Below, piece by piece: positions 33,578 through 42,537 of a stretch of DNA of 44,692 bases. A program made the position numbers and the translations under genes. Numbering within the stretch: position 1 is the first letter of the stretch; every line of letters begins with the position of its first letter. Origin of the DNA: Candidatus Rifleibacteriota bacterium (GTDB lineage: Bacteria > Muiribacteriota > Ozemobacteria > Ozemobacterales > Ozemobacteraceae); the NCBI GenBank assembly GCA_015233565.1, contig JADFXM010000059.1, forward strand, positions 1 through 44,692, read 5' to 3'. The notes beneath the pieces are model-generated. The model had not been told where the DNA came from. It saw only the letters and a list, made by a program, of their open reading frames with translations, and made no database searches.

Positions 33578-34197
33578 CAGTCTTTTATGACTACTTCCAC
33601 TTTTCCATAAAGAAGTTCTTTAAAACGTTTTGCATCATCAGCACTTCCGACAACGCTTCCATAATGCATCGGAATCGCCGCTTTCGGCTTAATTTCCAGC
33701 GCAGCTTGTGCGGCCTCTTCAGCGCTCATGACGTAAGTTCCGGAAACTGGAAGCAACGCAACATCGACTTTAAGCGTCTTCATCTCTGGGGTGTGATCGG
33801 TATCTCCGGCGTGGTAGATTCTCGTCTTATTCAGTGTGATAATGTATCCCACCCAACCATTAGCCTTGGGATGAAATTTTTTTCCAATATTATATGAAGG
33901 GACTGCCTCGATTTCGATTCCCTGGACAGTCAACTTTTCTCCTGGTTTAATGGGCTTCAAATTTCCGGAAAGTTTATTCAGACAATCTTGTGGTCCGACG
34001 ATAACAGTTTGCTCACCTTGCAGTTTTTTTACATCTTCCGGGGAACAATGGTCAAAGTGTTCATGCGTTATACAAATAATATCAGCCTTTTCTGATTTCT
34101 TTATCTGGTATGGGTCAACAAAAACAGTTTTTTCCCCAACCAGTTTGAAGGAATCATGCCCCATCCAAAAAATATTTTTTTGTACAAATTCCTGCAT
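33577..34197 (-). CDS. MBL-fold metal-dependent hydrolase (UPF0173-like)
   Basis: 206 residues from the ATG at 34197, which has GGGAGG seven bases upstream; the open frame runs to 34272. Metal ligands are HEHFDH (45-50), His129 and Asp132/Asp134 (HAGDTD) and His178 (HYG). The short single-domain form matches the YtkL/UPF0173 group, whose substrates are mostly unknown. It is the first gene of a set leading into the LolA-like gene with a one-base overlap. A link to envelope transport is suggested only by that coupling. Confidence 0.9.
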   Translation of the reverse strand: MQEFVQKNIFWMGHDSFKLVGEKTVFVDPYQIKKSEKADIICITHEHFDHCSPEDVKKLQGEQTVIVGPQDCLNKLSGNLKPIKPGEKLTVQGIEIEAVPSYNIGKKFHPKANGWVGYIITLNKTRIYHAGDTDHTPEMKTLKVDVALLPVSGTYVMSAEEAAQAALEIKPKAAIPMHYGSVVGSADDAKRFKELLYGKVEVVIKD

Positions 34198-34269
34198 CTT
34201 GCTACCTCCCAAAAAAATTATTATTCCAGTTTCCTGTAAAATCCCAAAAAAGCAACTTAACTTTAGAAA

Positions 34270-34398
34270 CAAGACTGTCGAAAAATCCCTTAATTTTCAT
34301 CTTTCTGTCTACCCACCCAATTTTCCACCCAGTTTTCTCACACCATTAGCGAGCTGTTTTGCACCGAATAAAATATTCCGATTTTTTCTGACAGTCTT
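34270..34398 (-). mobile_element. A-family mini-element, copy A5
   Basis: 129 bp in inverse orientation, flanked by AAA on both sides. It lies between the MBL hydrolase gene and the CGGC gene, upstream of the former. Confidence 0.82.
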
Positions 34399-34575
34399 AA
34401 ACGCCAGTAAAAGCAATTTGATAAACTCAAAAAATCTCCCTTTAAGCTTAAAACGGCTGCTTCATGTTTTGCATTATCGCAAAGGCTAGCGCAAAGACCA
34501 AAGAAAGCTTCTTTTTTGTCAATGCAAATGAAAAGCCCTCTTAAGCCTCCAATCATTGAACCAATATCAAAACTG

Positions 34576-35037
34576 TTACGCTGAAGGTTTATCTTTCATG
34601 ATTTCCTGAATGAAATCAATCATTTCAAAACGTTTGTGTAAAAGGATATTTTTCAATCCGGCTCTGAAAAAGTCCAGGGATTCTTTATTTTCCATATTTC
34701 CATGAGTTCCCAAAACTACTTTTACGGAGGGAAAATTTTGTTCTATCAAAGATTTAAATTTTTGGACATACGGGCAAACTGCCACCATGCAACTGGAAAA
34801 ATGTATTACTTCCACTCCAACCCCGGCGAGTGACCGGGCAGAAGAAAGGATTTTTTCAGGTGCGACGACAGTGGGACATCCGTTACAATTAATTATTCCG
34901 GTCAGTGTTGCACCACCTGATTTGGAATAGAATGCAAAACAATCTTCATTTTTGTTCAAAGCTTCAAGGCATCCAAATGTGCAACATCTGGCATCCTGGG
35001 TTGAATTTGAGCAAGAAAGAATCCCGATCTTTGTCAT
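34576..35037 (-). CDS. CGGC-domain putative metal-binding protein
   Basis: A 153-residue cytoplasmic protein of the CGGC family. Cysteine-rich motifs are spaced along it: LSCSNSTQDARCCTFGC near the N-terminus, GIINCNGCPT (about 50), then HFSSCMVAVCPY (about 82-93). Members occur in anaerobes and are thought to bind metal, but the function is not known. The start at 35037 (MTKIG) has GGAG six bases before it; an ATG two codons earlier overlaps that site. It is a single gene between repeats. Confidence 0.82.
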   Translation of the reverse strand: MTKIGILSCSNSTQDARCCTFGCLEALNKNEDCFAFYSKSGGATLTGIINCNGCPTVVAPEKILSSARSLAGVGVEVIHFSSCMVAVCPYVQKFKSLIEQNFPSVKVVLGTHGNMENKESLDFFRAGLKNILLHKRFEMIDFIQEIMKDKPSA

Positions 35038-35043
35038 GGCCAT

Positions 35044-35229
35044 CTCCTAAGAAATTAATAGCTTTGAAAAAACAACTTCGTAATTTCTACCACACAACCT
35101 AATAGCTTCGCAAATTGTTTTACGTGAGCGAATCAACGAAAACTTGATTCAATGTTTGCTTCTACTCAACTCAACAACAGATTTTGGCGGTTGAACTGGA
35201 ACAAAGACTTCGTTTCTAAAAATCGAAAT
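35044..35229. other. intergenic, nothing recognised
   Basis: First part of an 890-bp gap. AT-rich, with no gene or clear repeat. The rest of the gap is filled by C3, the 126-bp palindromic element and B2, then about 130 bp of leader before 35940. Confidence 0.4.
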
Positions 35230-35438
35230 TCAGAATTCCTGTTGTCATAAACTTCATTTTTTTCGATTGCTCAGCTTCAAAAGCCGATTCCGTAGTGATT
35301 AAAAAGTTTTCAGCCCGAATTTTGTTTTGAGACCAAATAATCCAAAAGTTAAGACAGGAATCTCATCCAAACGAGTTTACGTTTTCAGGTTTTGGGAAAA
35401 TGATCTCAAGACTATATCCTCGGGAATTGGAATTCTGA
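35230..35438 (+). mobile_element. C-family mini-element, copy C3 (209 bp)
   Basis: Perfect ends TCAGAATTCC and GGAATTCTGA with AAT on both flanks. Same length and orientation as C1, with few differences (for example AAGGCA versus AAGACA inside). Confidence 0.88.
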
Positions 35439-35552
35439 AATTAAGAAGTCTGAACTTTTTATATGGTTAGTAGGTATGCCCAAAGGTTAAAAAAAATTAC
35501 ATTTTTATACACAAAGTCCTATTACAAACCTTTAGCAGGATTTTATCAGCAC

Positions 35553-35678
35553 GGGCAAACGCATTAAAACCATCGAGATCTACTATTTAAGCTAGTCTCA
35601 GAAATTTGGACACAGGTAATTTTTTTCTCAAATTTTACAGTATTCATGTTTGTTTCAGGAATTTAAATGCGTTTGCCC
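35553..35678. mobile_element. 126-bp element with 13-bp terminal inverted repeats
   Basis: GGGCAAACGCATT (35553-35565) and AATGCGTTTGCCC (35666-35678) are perfect inverse complements around 100 bp of AT-rich DNA. It directly abuts B2. I see no flanking duplication. Similar single ends occur near 3720 and 44515. Confidence 0.65.
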
Positions 35679-35807
35679 TGAAGGTGTGAAAAAATATAGG
35701 TATTCATCAAAGTATAACATTTGAGAGAGCCACTGGCAAAAGATTGAGACATTTTTCACAGCCATTTTTAAATGATTTTTGACATTTTTTCACAGCTTCC
35801 CTGAGGA
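35675..35807 (-). repeat. B-family mini-element, copy B2
   Basis: About 130 bp, inverse of B3. It starts CCCTGAAGGTGTGAAAAAAT and ends TTTTTTCACAGCTTCCCTGAGG. It shares internal GATGAATGCCTATA-like and GGCTGTGAAAAAT-like stretches with B3. Confidence 0.8.
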
Positions 35808-35939
35808 TTTTATCAGATTGTTGACCAAGGAATGCTTTGTGCGTATAATTACTCGCAATGCCAAGCGATTAACTGATTAGAAAACTTTTTGCTGATTGTT
35901 AGATTCTGGTAAATTTTTTGGTCTAAAAGGAAAATTTGA

Positions 35940-36335
35940 GTGAAAAAAATTCTTTTTTTAATTATTCTGGCTCTTTTTATATTGTCCCAGAGCAATGTAA
36001 GGGCGCAGAAACCAACTGAACAGGAACTTAAAAAGAAAATGCATGAACTGGGCTACGCGGGGCAATTGGATAAAGCCCAAGAACTTCTTGGACAAAAAGA
36101 AGCGGGTTCACCAAGTACTCCCGCAGATGGCTGGGATGGAACTTCTTTGATGCTAAGTTTGTTCTGGGGCTCAATTGGTACCGGCTATTTCATTTACGGA
36201 AAAAAACAGGCCAGAGTTCTTTTTCTTGTTTGCGGAATAGGGCTTTGTCTTTTTCCCATGTTCATTTCAAGCAACCTTTGGAGTTTGATTCTTGGGCTTG
36301 GAATGACAATCGCTCCCTTTAAATTGGATGTTTGA
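35940..36335 (+). CDS. small membrane protein, unknown function
   Basis: A 131-residue protein starting at GTG with AAAGG upstream. A signal peptide (about 1-22, ending VRAQ) is followed by a short charged helical region (EQELKKKMHELGYAGQLDKAQELL) and then two or three membrane helices (LMLSLFWGSIGTGYFIYGKKQA; VLFLVCGIGLCLFPMFI; SLILGLGMTIAP). The layout recalls small TM2-like proteins, but the TM2 motifs are not clear. It is a single gene with no operon partner. Confidence 0.72.
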   Translation: MKKILFLIILALFILSQSNVRAQKPTEQELKKKMHELGYAGQLDKAQELLGQKEAGSPSTPADGWDGTSLMLSLFWGSIGTGYFIYGKKQARVLFLVCGIGLCLFPMFISSNLWSLILGLGMTIAPFKLDV

Positions 36336-36433
36336 TGAAAGCAATTAGATTTCTCTATAAAGTACATTTTCGCAATTTTTTTAAAAGCATTTTTGCACTT
36401 CCCTTTCCAAAAATTTCGAAATACTTTACAGAT

Positions 36434-36452
36434 GAGGTTCTTGCAAAATTAG
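36434..36452 (+). repeat. 19-nt repeat shared with 44566-44584
   Basis: GAGGTTCTTGCAAAATTAG is identical at both places. The second copy lies about 90 bp before a gene start that has the look of an insertion-sequence transposase start, so this one may be a leftover IS end. Confidence 0.4.
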
Positions 36453-36626
36453 CAAATTCAAGTTTGCGAAAAATCTCACAATGATCATCAAGCCTGAATT
36501 TCTATTTGTCCGATGTGCAAAATTTCTACAATATTGCAAGAAGCTCAGATGTTTCCCTATGAGATTTTAAATTATTTACAGTTACAAAGCTTTCGAAAGC
36601 CAACCCTAGAGCCTTAAGGAAAAAAA

Positions 36627-37778
36627 ATGGGCAAACCGGAACGGTTATTATCGCTTGATGCATTTCGCGGATTCACCATGATGAGCATGGTACTCGTTAA
36701 TAACCCCGGGTCATGGGAGGATATTTATTCACAACTTGAACATGCCTCCTGGCACGGATGGACATTCACCGACTTTATTTTCCCATTTTTTCTCTGGATT
36801 GCCGGTGTCTCCATGACTTTTTCTTTTGCCGTGCGGAAAGCCAAGGGGGAAAGCAATTCTAAGATAATAGTACAAGCATTGCGACGCGCTGCAATAATTT
36901 TCGGAATAGGGTTGTTTTTAGCTGCCTTTCCCTTCGGATTACTGGGAAAAACGCATTTCAATTTGTCCTCTCTTCGCATCCTGGGGGTTTTGCAGAGAAT
37001 TGCAATTTGTTATTTTTTGTCTACGATCGTGTACTTGTATTTTTCCATTCGCGGGATAATTGTCACCATAATTGGTTTGCTGACTTCCTACTGGGTAATG
37101 ATGAAATGTATTCCCGTACCGGGAGTTCCGTTGGGAAACATGGAGGAAAACAGCAATTTTGCCTCTTACATTGATTCTATTTTTTTACAGGGCCACATGT
37201 GGAGCCAAACCAAAACCTGGGACCCAGAGGGGATCATCAGCACGATTCCTTCAATGGCCACGGCACTTCTGGGAGTGTTAACCGGAGACTATTTGCGCGC
37301 ATCTGAGCACAGCAAAGAAGAGAAAGTATGCTGGATGTTTACATCAGGAGCTGGTTTGCTACTGACAGGAATAATCTGCAACGTTTGGTTACCAATAAAT
37401 AAGAACCTGTGGACATCATCCTTTGCCATATTTATGGCGGGATGGGCATTAGTCATTTTTGCTATCTTTTTCTTTTTGATCGATACAAAGGGATATAAAA
37501 GCTGGACAGCTCCATTCTCCATTTTTGGAATGAATGCTATTTTTATCTATGCTCTTTCTTCCATGCAGGAAAAGGTATTGGAGAAAATCGCACTCTCTGC
37601 TTCAAAACCGGGAGCGGAAGTCGCTACCATTTCGCTGAAAGATTTTATTTATCAACAATTGTTTCTATCCCATTTTTCGCCATTGAATGCATCATTATTG
37701 TACGCGATTGCAACAGTTCTAAGTATCGGTGTTATCGCAGGGATAATGTGGAAGAAAAAATGGTTTTTCAAGGTTTGA
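36627..37778 (+). CDS. HGSNAT/NagX-like membrane acyltransferase (COG4299)
   Basis: A 383-residue protein with about ten membrane helices. The family start is clear: RLLSLDAFRGFTMMSMVLVNNPGSWEDIYSQLEHASWHGWTFTDFIFPFFLWIAGVSMTFS, with the conserved His of HGWT. Human HGSNAT and bacterial NagX-like relatives acetylate glucosamine-type sugars across a membrane. AAGGA precedes the ATG. It converges on the GH20 hexosaminidase gene, which fits use of amino-sugar polymers such as chitin or peptidoglycan. Confidence 0.9.
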   Translation: MGKPERLLSLDAFRGFTMMSMVLVNNPGSWEDIYSQLEHASWHGWTFTDFIFPFFLWIAGVSMTFSFAVRKAKGESNSKIIVQALRRAAIIFGIGLFLAAFPFGLLGKTHFNLSSLRILGVLQRIAICYFLSTIVYLYFSIRGIIVTIIGLLTSYWVMMKCIPVPGVPLGNMEENSNFASYIDSIFLQGHMWSQTKTWDPEGIISTIPSMATALLGVLTGDYLRASEHSKEEKVCWMFTSGAGLLLTGIICNVWLPINKNLWTSSFAIFMAGWALVIFAIFFFLIDTKGYKSWTAPFSIFGMNAIFIYALSSMQEKVLEKIALSASKPGAEVATISLKDFIYQQLFLSHFSPLNASLLYAIATVLSIGVIAGIMWKKKWFFKV

Positions 37779-37910
37779 AATAGTTTTCCACGCTTGCGGT
37801 ACAACCCCATTTCCCATTGCACAACTGAGCTTCTTTAAGCAGTCTCCCGAGTTTCCACGGAGAATCAGGAACTCTTAATCCGAAGTTCCAAATCAAAATC
37901 GGAAATCAAA

Positions 37911-40535
37911 TTATTGAACACTTTCTGTGGTCTTGCCACCTCTTCCCAGGGAATCAAAAGCTTTGAACTTTATTATCCCTTTGTTTGTAATAGGCCCGAA
38001 ATATTTTGTACTTTGCAAAGTTGGTTCAGTCCCATCAGTAGTGTAACAGATTGCTAATCCAGGAAACTGGTTATTAACAAGAATTTTCCCGTTTTCCCTG
38101 ATTACCCCAACCGGGGGAATCCGGTATTTAAAACCTCCGGAATAGTAATCAAGTCTGGGTAATTCTCTTTTTCCAATGATGTTTACGAATTCAGACCACG
38201 CATAATCGTACAAATTCTGACTTTTAATTTTATCATTTTCAGTTGCCCACTTGGGGTCCTTTGCCCAAGCACGTTCGGCAAGTCCCAGTAGTTTGGGAAG
38301 TAACAGATACTCCATAGCATCATTGCTGCGAAGGTTTTCCCCCCAGAGAAGCCCTTGAACACCAACAATATTGGATTTTCCATAGTCGGTTAAACGGTCT
38401 TTTCCTAAAAAATATTCAGGATTTGCGGGATTTCCGGCTGCATCCTCTTTTGTGGTCTTGTAGTAATCAAAAGGAACAAAGTAAAAAGGTTTATCGATAT
38501 CCTGAAATCCACCCCAATAAAAACCTGGTTCATCAGGAGATTTTGAATAAGCAAGGTCAAAATAATTATTGCTCACACATGACAAAACCACTTTATAACC
38601 TGCGTTAGCTAATCGATACGGAAGGTCTTCGGCTCCCCAACCAATCATATTATTCCACACATGGACCTGAAAATTCTCACTCAAAAATCCCGGGTTGGGG
38701 ATCATATGTTTCTTGCCGTCCAGAAGGGTCTTTCGCAACGCCACTTCCTCCCAGCCTGAAAGAAACAGATCTCGTACTTTCAGCATTGCACTGATTTTAG
38801 AAAAGTAGTAATACCACAAATCGTCAATTGTGTGAAGGGAAGTATCGTGTTCGATCAATTCAAGACATGCCGGCGATTTTTTCCAAGCGCCTTCCGGGAC
38901 TTCATCACCACCAAAGTGGATAGTATTCAGCGGAGCATCAGCTTCCTCATAAATTTCAATTATTTCATCGATAACAGTCCTCAGAAATTGATAAGTCGAA
39001 GGAAGTGCCACACACATTACATTGTCTGTCCAGGCCTGTGCTGAGCAATATACTGATTGGTCGTTCAGATCACGTAACAGATAAGCTTCAGCTTCTTCTT
39101 TTTTACCTTGGCGCAACAATTTTTCATACCGTGCATCCATGGCTTTAATTGCTGCCCTGCTATGCCCAGGCGATTCAATCTCAGGAATAACCATAATGTG
39201 TCTTTCAGTAGCATACTTCAGGATCTTTATGAAATCTGAGCGGGAATAATAGCCGGTTCCCATTGATTTTCCCGGTTCGGGACCGGAAGCGAATGATGGA
39301 GGCAACCTTGTTTTGCTATCAAGAGTGTGTCCGCGTTTTGCACCTACTTCCGTAAGCTCCGGAAGTGAAGAAATTTCAAGGCGCCATCCTTCATCATCAA
39401 CAAGATGTAAGTGAAGAATGTTGAGTTTGTACAAGGCCATCAGGTCAAGAACCTTCATGATCTGCTCTTTACTTTTAAAATTACGGGCGACATCACACAA
39501 CAAGCTTCTGTATTTGAATCGTGGAAAGTCCGACACTGTTATCGCTGGGACTTTAACTTCAGATTGCCGGGCCGCCCAAGTTGTTGGCGGCAACAAAGAT
39601 TTCAGAGATTGAATTCCCCAAAAAATGCCAGTACAAGTCCCGCCTGCAATTTCAATCCCCTCTGATGAGACACTTAGTTGATAAGCTTCATCCGCCATAT
39701 TTCTTTTTTTCAAAGTGATTTTTCGGAAAATTTGCTTGCTGTTGTCTGAAAATTTTTGGTCATTCATTATCGAGTCATCTGGAAAAACAGAAATTCTTTT
39801 TTTCAGTAATCTGGACAGTTCATTTTGTAAGAAAATTGCTTCTTTTTGAAAAACCGGATCAAAATAAACTCGTGTATCAGAATTTAATAAAAATTCCCCA
39901 TTCCTTTCTTCATAACAAACTGGTGTCGGAAAAATTTTTGGAAGCTTACTCGGAGGGATATCACATATTTTTCTATTCTTTTCATAGATTTCTTCAGGAG
40001 TCAAAAAATTGACGGAAGAATCCCGGATTAAGGAAGTTGAAAATTTTGGAAGAGTAAAACCCTTCTCAGGAAAATTGCTCCAGACAATATATAATCCGCA
40101 TGGGGCTGATGTCTGATTGAGTACCAGATCGTCATAATTGTAATAAAATTCCTTTGATTCTCCAGGTTTCAAGCCTCTAAATGTCCTTTCAGGGAAAAGT
40201 CTATAAATATCTCCATTTAGGTGTGCAACAGAAAATTCACTGTTACCAGTCGCCAGCTCAATCCCTTTACAAGAGCTGAAATAGATGGTCCACCCCGAGG
40301 AAGGAAAAGTGCATTTCGAATTGTTAATGAAAACGAATTTAGCACGGCTTTGCGGCTTGTTTCCCAAAAATTCCCACTTGATCGAAAGTTTCTTTTCATT
40401 AAAAAAATCATTAGTTTGGGAAAAACAGTTTATATGCGGGTAAATTGAAAACATCAAGAACAGAGCAGTAATCCACGTTTGATGATTCCAAGTGTGCAAT
40501 GGAATAAACGACTCAATTTTGCTGAGATTTGTCAT
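37911..40535 (-). CDS. beta-N-acetylhexosaminidase (GH20)
   Basis: An 874-residue exported hydrolase that removes terminal GlcNAc/GalNAc. A hydrophobic segment (about 20-38) serves as signal peptide or anchor. A CHB_HEX carbohydrate-binding domain (about 45-165: KFVFINNSKCTFPSSGWTIYFSSCKGIEL) and a GH20b domain (about 195-335) precede the catalytic barrel. The barrel begins RFKYRSLLCDVARNFKSKEQIMKVLDLMALYKLNILHLHLVDDEGWRLEI and has the acid pair Asp544-Glu545 in HFGGDEVPEGAW. A small chitobiase-type C-terminal domain follows (PGLAICYTTDGTEPT). All key residues are present. The lower expression unit stands alone and converges on the acyltransferase gene. Confidence 0.96.
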   Translation of the reverse strand: MTNLSKIESFIPLHTWNHQTWITALFLMFSIYPHINCFSQTNDFFNEKKLSIKWEFLGNKPQSRAKFVFINNSKCTFPSSGWTIYFSSCKGIELATGNSEFSVAHLNGDIYRLFPERTFRGLKPGESKEFYYNYDDLVLNQTSAPCGLYIVWSNFPEKGFTLPKFSTSLIRDSSVNFLTPEEIYEKNRKICDIPPSKLPKIFPTPVCYEERNGEFLLNSDTRVYFDPVFQKEAIFLQNELSRLLKKRISVFPDDSIMNDQKFSDNSKQIFRKITLKKRNMADEAYQLSVSSEGIEIAGGTCTGIFWGIQSLKSLLPPTTWAARQSEVKVPAITVSDFPRFKYRSLLCDVARNFKSKEQIMKVLDLMALYKLNILHLHLVDDEGWRLEISSLPELTEVGAKRGHTLDSKTRLPPSFASGPEPGKSMGTGYYSRSDFIKILKYATERHIMVIPEIESPGHSRAAIKAMDARYEKLLRQGKKEEAEAYLLRDLNDQSVYCSAQAWTDNVMCVALPSTYQFLRTVIDEIIEIYEEADAPLNTIHFGGDEVPEGAWKKSPACLELIEHDTSLHTIDDLWYYYFSKISAMLKVRDLFLSGWEEVALRKTLLDGKKHMIPNPGFLSENFQVHVWNNMIGWGAEDLPYRLANAGYKVVLSCVSNNYFDLAYSKSPDEPGFYWGGFQDIDKPFYFVPFDYYKTTKEDAAGNPANPEYFLGKDRLTDYGKSNIVGVQGLLWGENLRSNDAMEYLLLPKLLGLAERAWAKDPKWATENDKIKSQNLYDYAWSEFVNIIGKRELPRLDYYSGGFKYRIPPVGVIRENGKILVNNQFPGLAICYTTDGTEPTLQSTKYFGPITNKGIIKFKAFDSLGRGGKTTESVQ

Positions 40536-40957
40536 AATCCATCAATTATACCGCTTCCATTAAGTAAAGTCATTCTCTTTACGACAGGTTCAACAATCAT
40601 CCATTTGAGTACCGAAGCTAAGTCCAGAACCATTCCATTTGAGTGTTCCTACAAATCGTGAAACCTAAAGAGTTCAGTCTTACGAATAAAAAGGTCCCAT
40701 AGACATTAATTTTTTACCCGTTTTCATGTGTTTTTTCTAATAAATGTCTTTTCATCGTGTTATTATTGCCAACAAATAAAATGTAACTTCTCGCAAAGCT
40801 GTGTCTGAACGTAAATGGATAATTGCTGCGACGGGTTAACCGAGGGATATTGAAAAAATAATACAATTTATGGCAGCAGTTTTGGGAAAGAGAATCTGTA
40901 TGATATAATACTTTGAAGATCACTTTACTGATTCAAGACCCCTTACTTAACTACTGG
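40536..40957. other. intergenic, nothing recognised
   Basis: About 420 bp between the hexosaminidase start and the A6/A7 repeats. I see no gene and no clear terminator or repeat. Confidence 0.45.
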
Positions 40958-40960
40958 TAA

Positions 40961-41088
40961 GAAGCTGTCGAAAAATCTCGGCACATTTCGTTCGGTACAA
41001 TGCAACCAGCTTCTGATGTGAGAATGCGAGCAAAAATCTTGGTGGGTACATCAAAATATGGAAATCAGGGTATTTTTCGACAATCTCG
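40961..41088 (+). mobile_element. A-family mini-element, copy A6
   Basis: 128 bp, flanked by TAA at 40958-40960 and 41089-41091. It is the first member of a head-to-tail pair. Confidence 0.85.
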
Positions 41089-41091
41089 TAA

Positions 41092-41221
41092 GAGACTGCC
41101 GGAAAATCTCGAAACGTCTTATTCGGTACAAAACAACTAGCTTTTAATGCGAGAAAACGGGGCAATAACTTAGGTGGGTACATAAGAAAAATGGAAATTT
41201 GTGAATTTTTCGACAAACTTG
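41092..41221 (+). mobile_element. A-family mini-element, copy A7
   Basis: 130 bp in the same orientation as A6, sharing the TAA between them and with TAA also on the right. Its internal sequence differs from A6 at many sites, so this is not a recent duplication. Confidence 0.83.
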
Positions 41222-41334
41222 TAAAGCGTGGAGAGAATAAACCCAAAGAAAATTGCGTGCCCACATTGTTGGTTTCTCCCCTAAAGCCCCGATAAAATCA
41301 GTGATAGTTTGATTGAAGTTTCTGGAGGGAAAAG

Positions 41335-42093
41335 ATGAAGGACCCCATTGAACGATTTTCAGATAGAGTGGAAAACTATGAAAAATACAGGCCATCCTAT
41401 CCTACTCAGGTGATCGAAACATTGCGAACGATTTTGAATCTACATCGAGATTCAGTTGTGGCAGATATTGCCTCAGGAACGGGTATTTTCTCCAAGCTCC
41501 TCCTTGAATGCGGCTTTAAAGTCCTGGCGGTTGAACCCAACGAAAAAATGCGGCTTTCCGCTGAGAAAGCCTTAGCTGGAAACCCGCTTTTTGTAAGCGT
41601 CATCGGAGAGGCTGAAAAAACAAACCTTGAAGATTCTTCTGTTGATCTGATTACCTGTGCCCAGGCATTTCACTGGTTCAGACGCACCGAAACCCGAAAA
41701 GAATTCAAACGGATACTCAAACCCGAAGGCGCCGTCGCACTGATATGGAATCAGAGAAAAACAGATTCCCCCTTCATGCAGGCATATGAAATATTCGTGA
41801 GAAAACACGCACCTGAATACACTTCGGTAAATCACACAAATATTGAGAAGCCGACGATTATTGATTTTCTCGGTGCCAAAGGGTACAAAACATTTTCATT
41901 TGAAAATAGCCAGAGACTGAATAGGGAGGGGATAATCGGAAGAACTCTCTCAACTTCATATATTCCCGGTCCTGACCAACCCGGACATATCGAAATGATG
42001 AAAGACCTCAGTGACCTCTTCACAAAATTTGAGGAAAACGGCATAGTAAATTTCGATTATGATTGCTATCTTTATCTGGGAACAATGTCTTAG
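41335..42093 (+). CDS. class I SAM-dependent methyltransferase
   Basis: A 252-residue methyltransferase of the methyltransf_11/25 type. SAM motif I is VVADIASGTGIFSKLLLECG (40-59), followed by the acidic ribose contact in LAVEPN (63-68), then GEAEKTNLEDSSVDLITCAQAFHWF (motifs II-III) and FKRILKPEGAVALIWNQ. The QAFHWF motif is common in small-molecule methyltransferases of unknown substrate. GGAGGG lies five to six bases before ATG. It is a single gene between A- and B-family elements. Confidence 0.9.
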   Translation: MKDPIERFSDRVENYEKYRPSYPTQVIETLRTILNLHRDSVVADIASGTGIFSKLLLECGFKVLAVEPNEKMRLSAEKALAGNPLFVSVIGEAEKTNLEDSSVDLITCAQAFHWFRRTETRKEFKRILKPEGAVALIWNQRKTDSPFMQAYEIFVRKHAPEYTSVNHTNIEKPTIIDFLGAKGYKTFSFENSQRLNREGIIGRTLSTSYIPGPDQPGHIEMMKDLSDLFTKFEENGIVNFDYDCYLYLGTMS

Positions 42094-42098
42094 GATCC

Positions 42099-42230
42099 AG
42101 CAGGAAAGCTGTGAAAAAATGTCCAAAATCGGTTAAAAATGGCTGTGAAAAATATCTCATTCTTTTGTCAGCGGCCCTCTCAAATGTTGTACTTTGATGA
42201 ATGCCTATATTTTTTCACACCATCAGGGCG
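42099..42230 (+). repeat. B-family mini-element, copy B3
   Basis: Starts CAGGAAAGCTGTGAAAAAAT and ends ATTTTTTCACACCATCAGGG. It begins only a few bases after the methyltransferase stop and may supply a 3' hairpin to that transcript. A 72-codon frame across it is not a gene. Confidence 0.8.
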
Positions 42231-42537
42231 AGTTCACATGTCCCCGAAAAATTTGGGTCTTTTCATCGCTGATTTTTTACGCGGAATCCAAGAAAAATCT
42301 TCTCTTACTTCTTCAGTAATGTACCAGTTGCTGACAACTCCTGCTTTTCCCGGTTGATACGCTGCCTCTTGGCTCGCCTGCAATCGTCCCTGGAGTGAAG
42401 GAAGAGTTTACAATCACGCCGGATCAAATAATATAAATTTTTGTGTCGTCTGGATGCTCCCCCTGAAGGGTTTTACAGCTCTTATAAATCCCTAGGGCCA
42501 TCAACTTCCTCTCAAGGCCCAAAGCGCCTTGAAAACT
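42231..42537. other. intergenic, nothing recognised
   Basis: About 300 bp after B3 and before the end of the convergent Uma2 gene. No gene or repeat seen. The sequence is less AT-rich than other spacers. Confidence 0.4.

Noticed and set aside
37880..37889. Single CCGAAGTTCC as a third D element
   Set aside because: No matching second end within several hundred bp and no internal similarity to D1 or D2.
42139..42357. 72-codon frame after the methyltransferase
   Set aside because: Most of it is B-family element B3.
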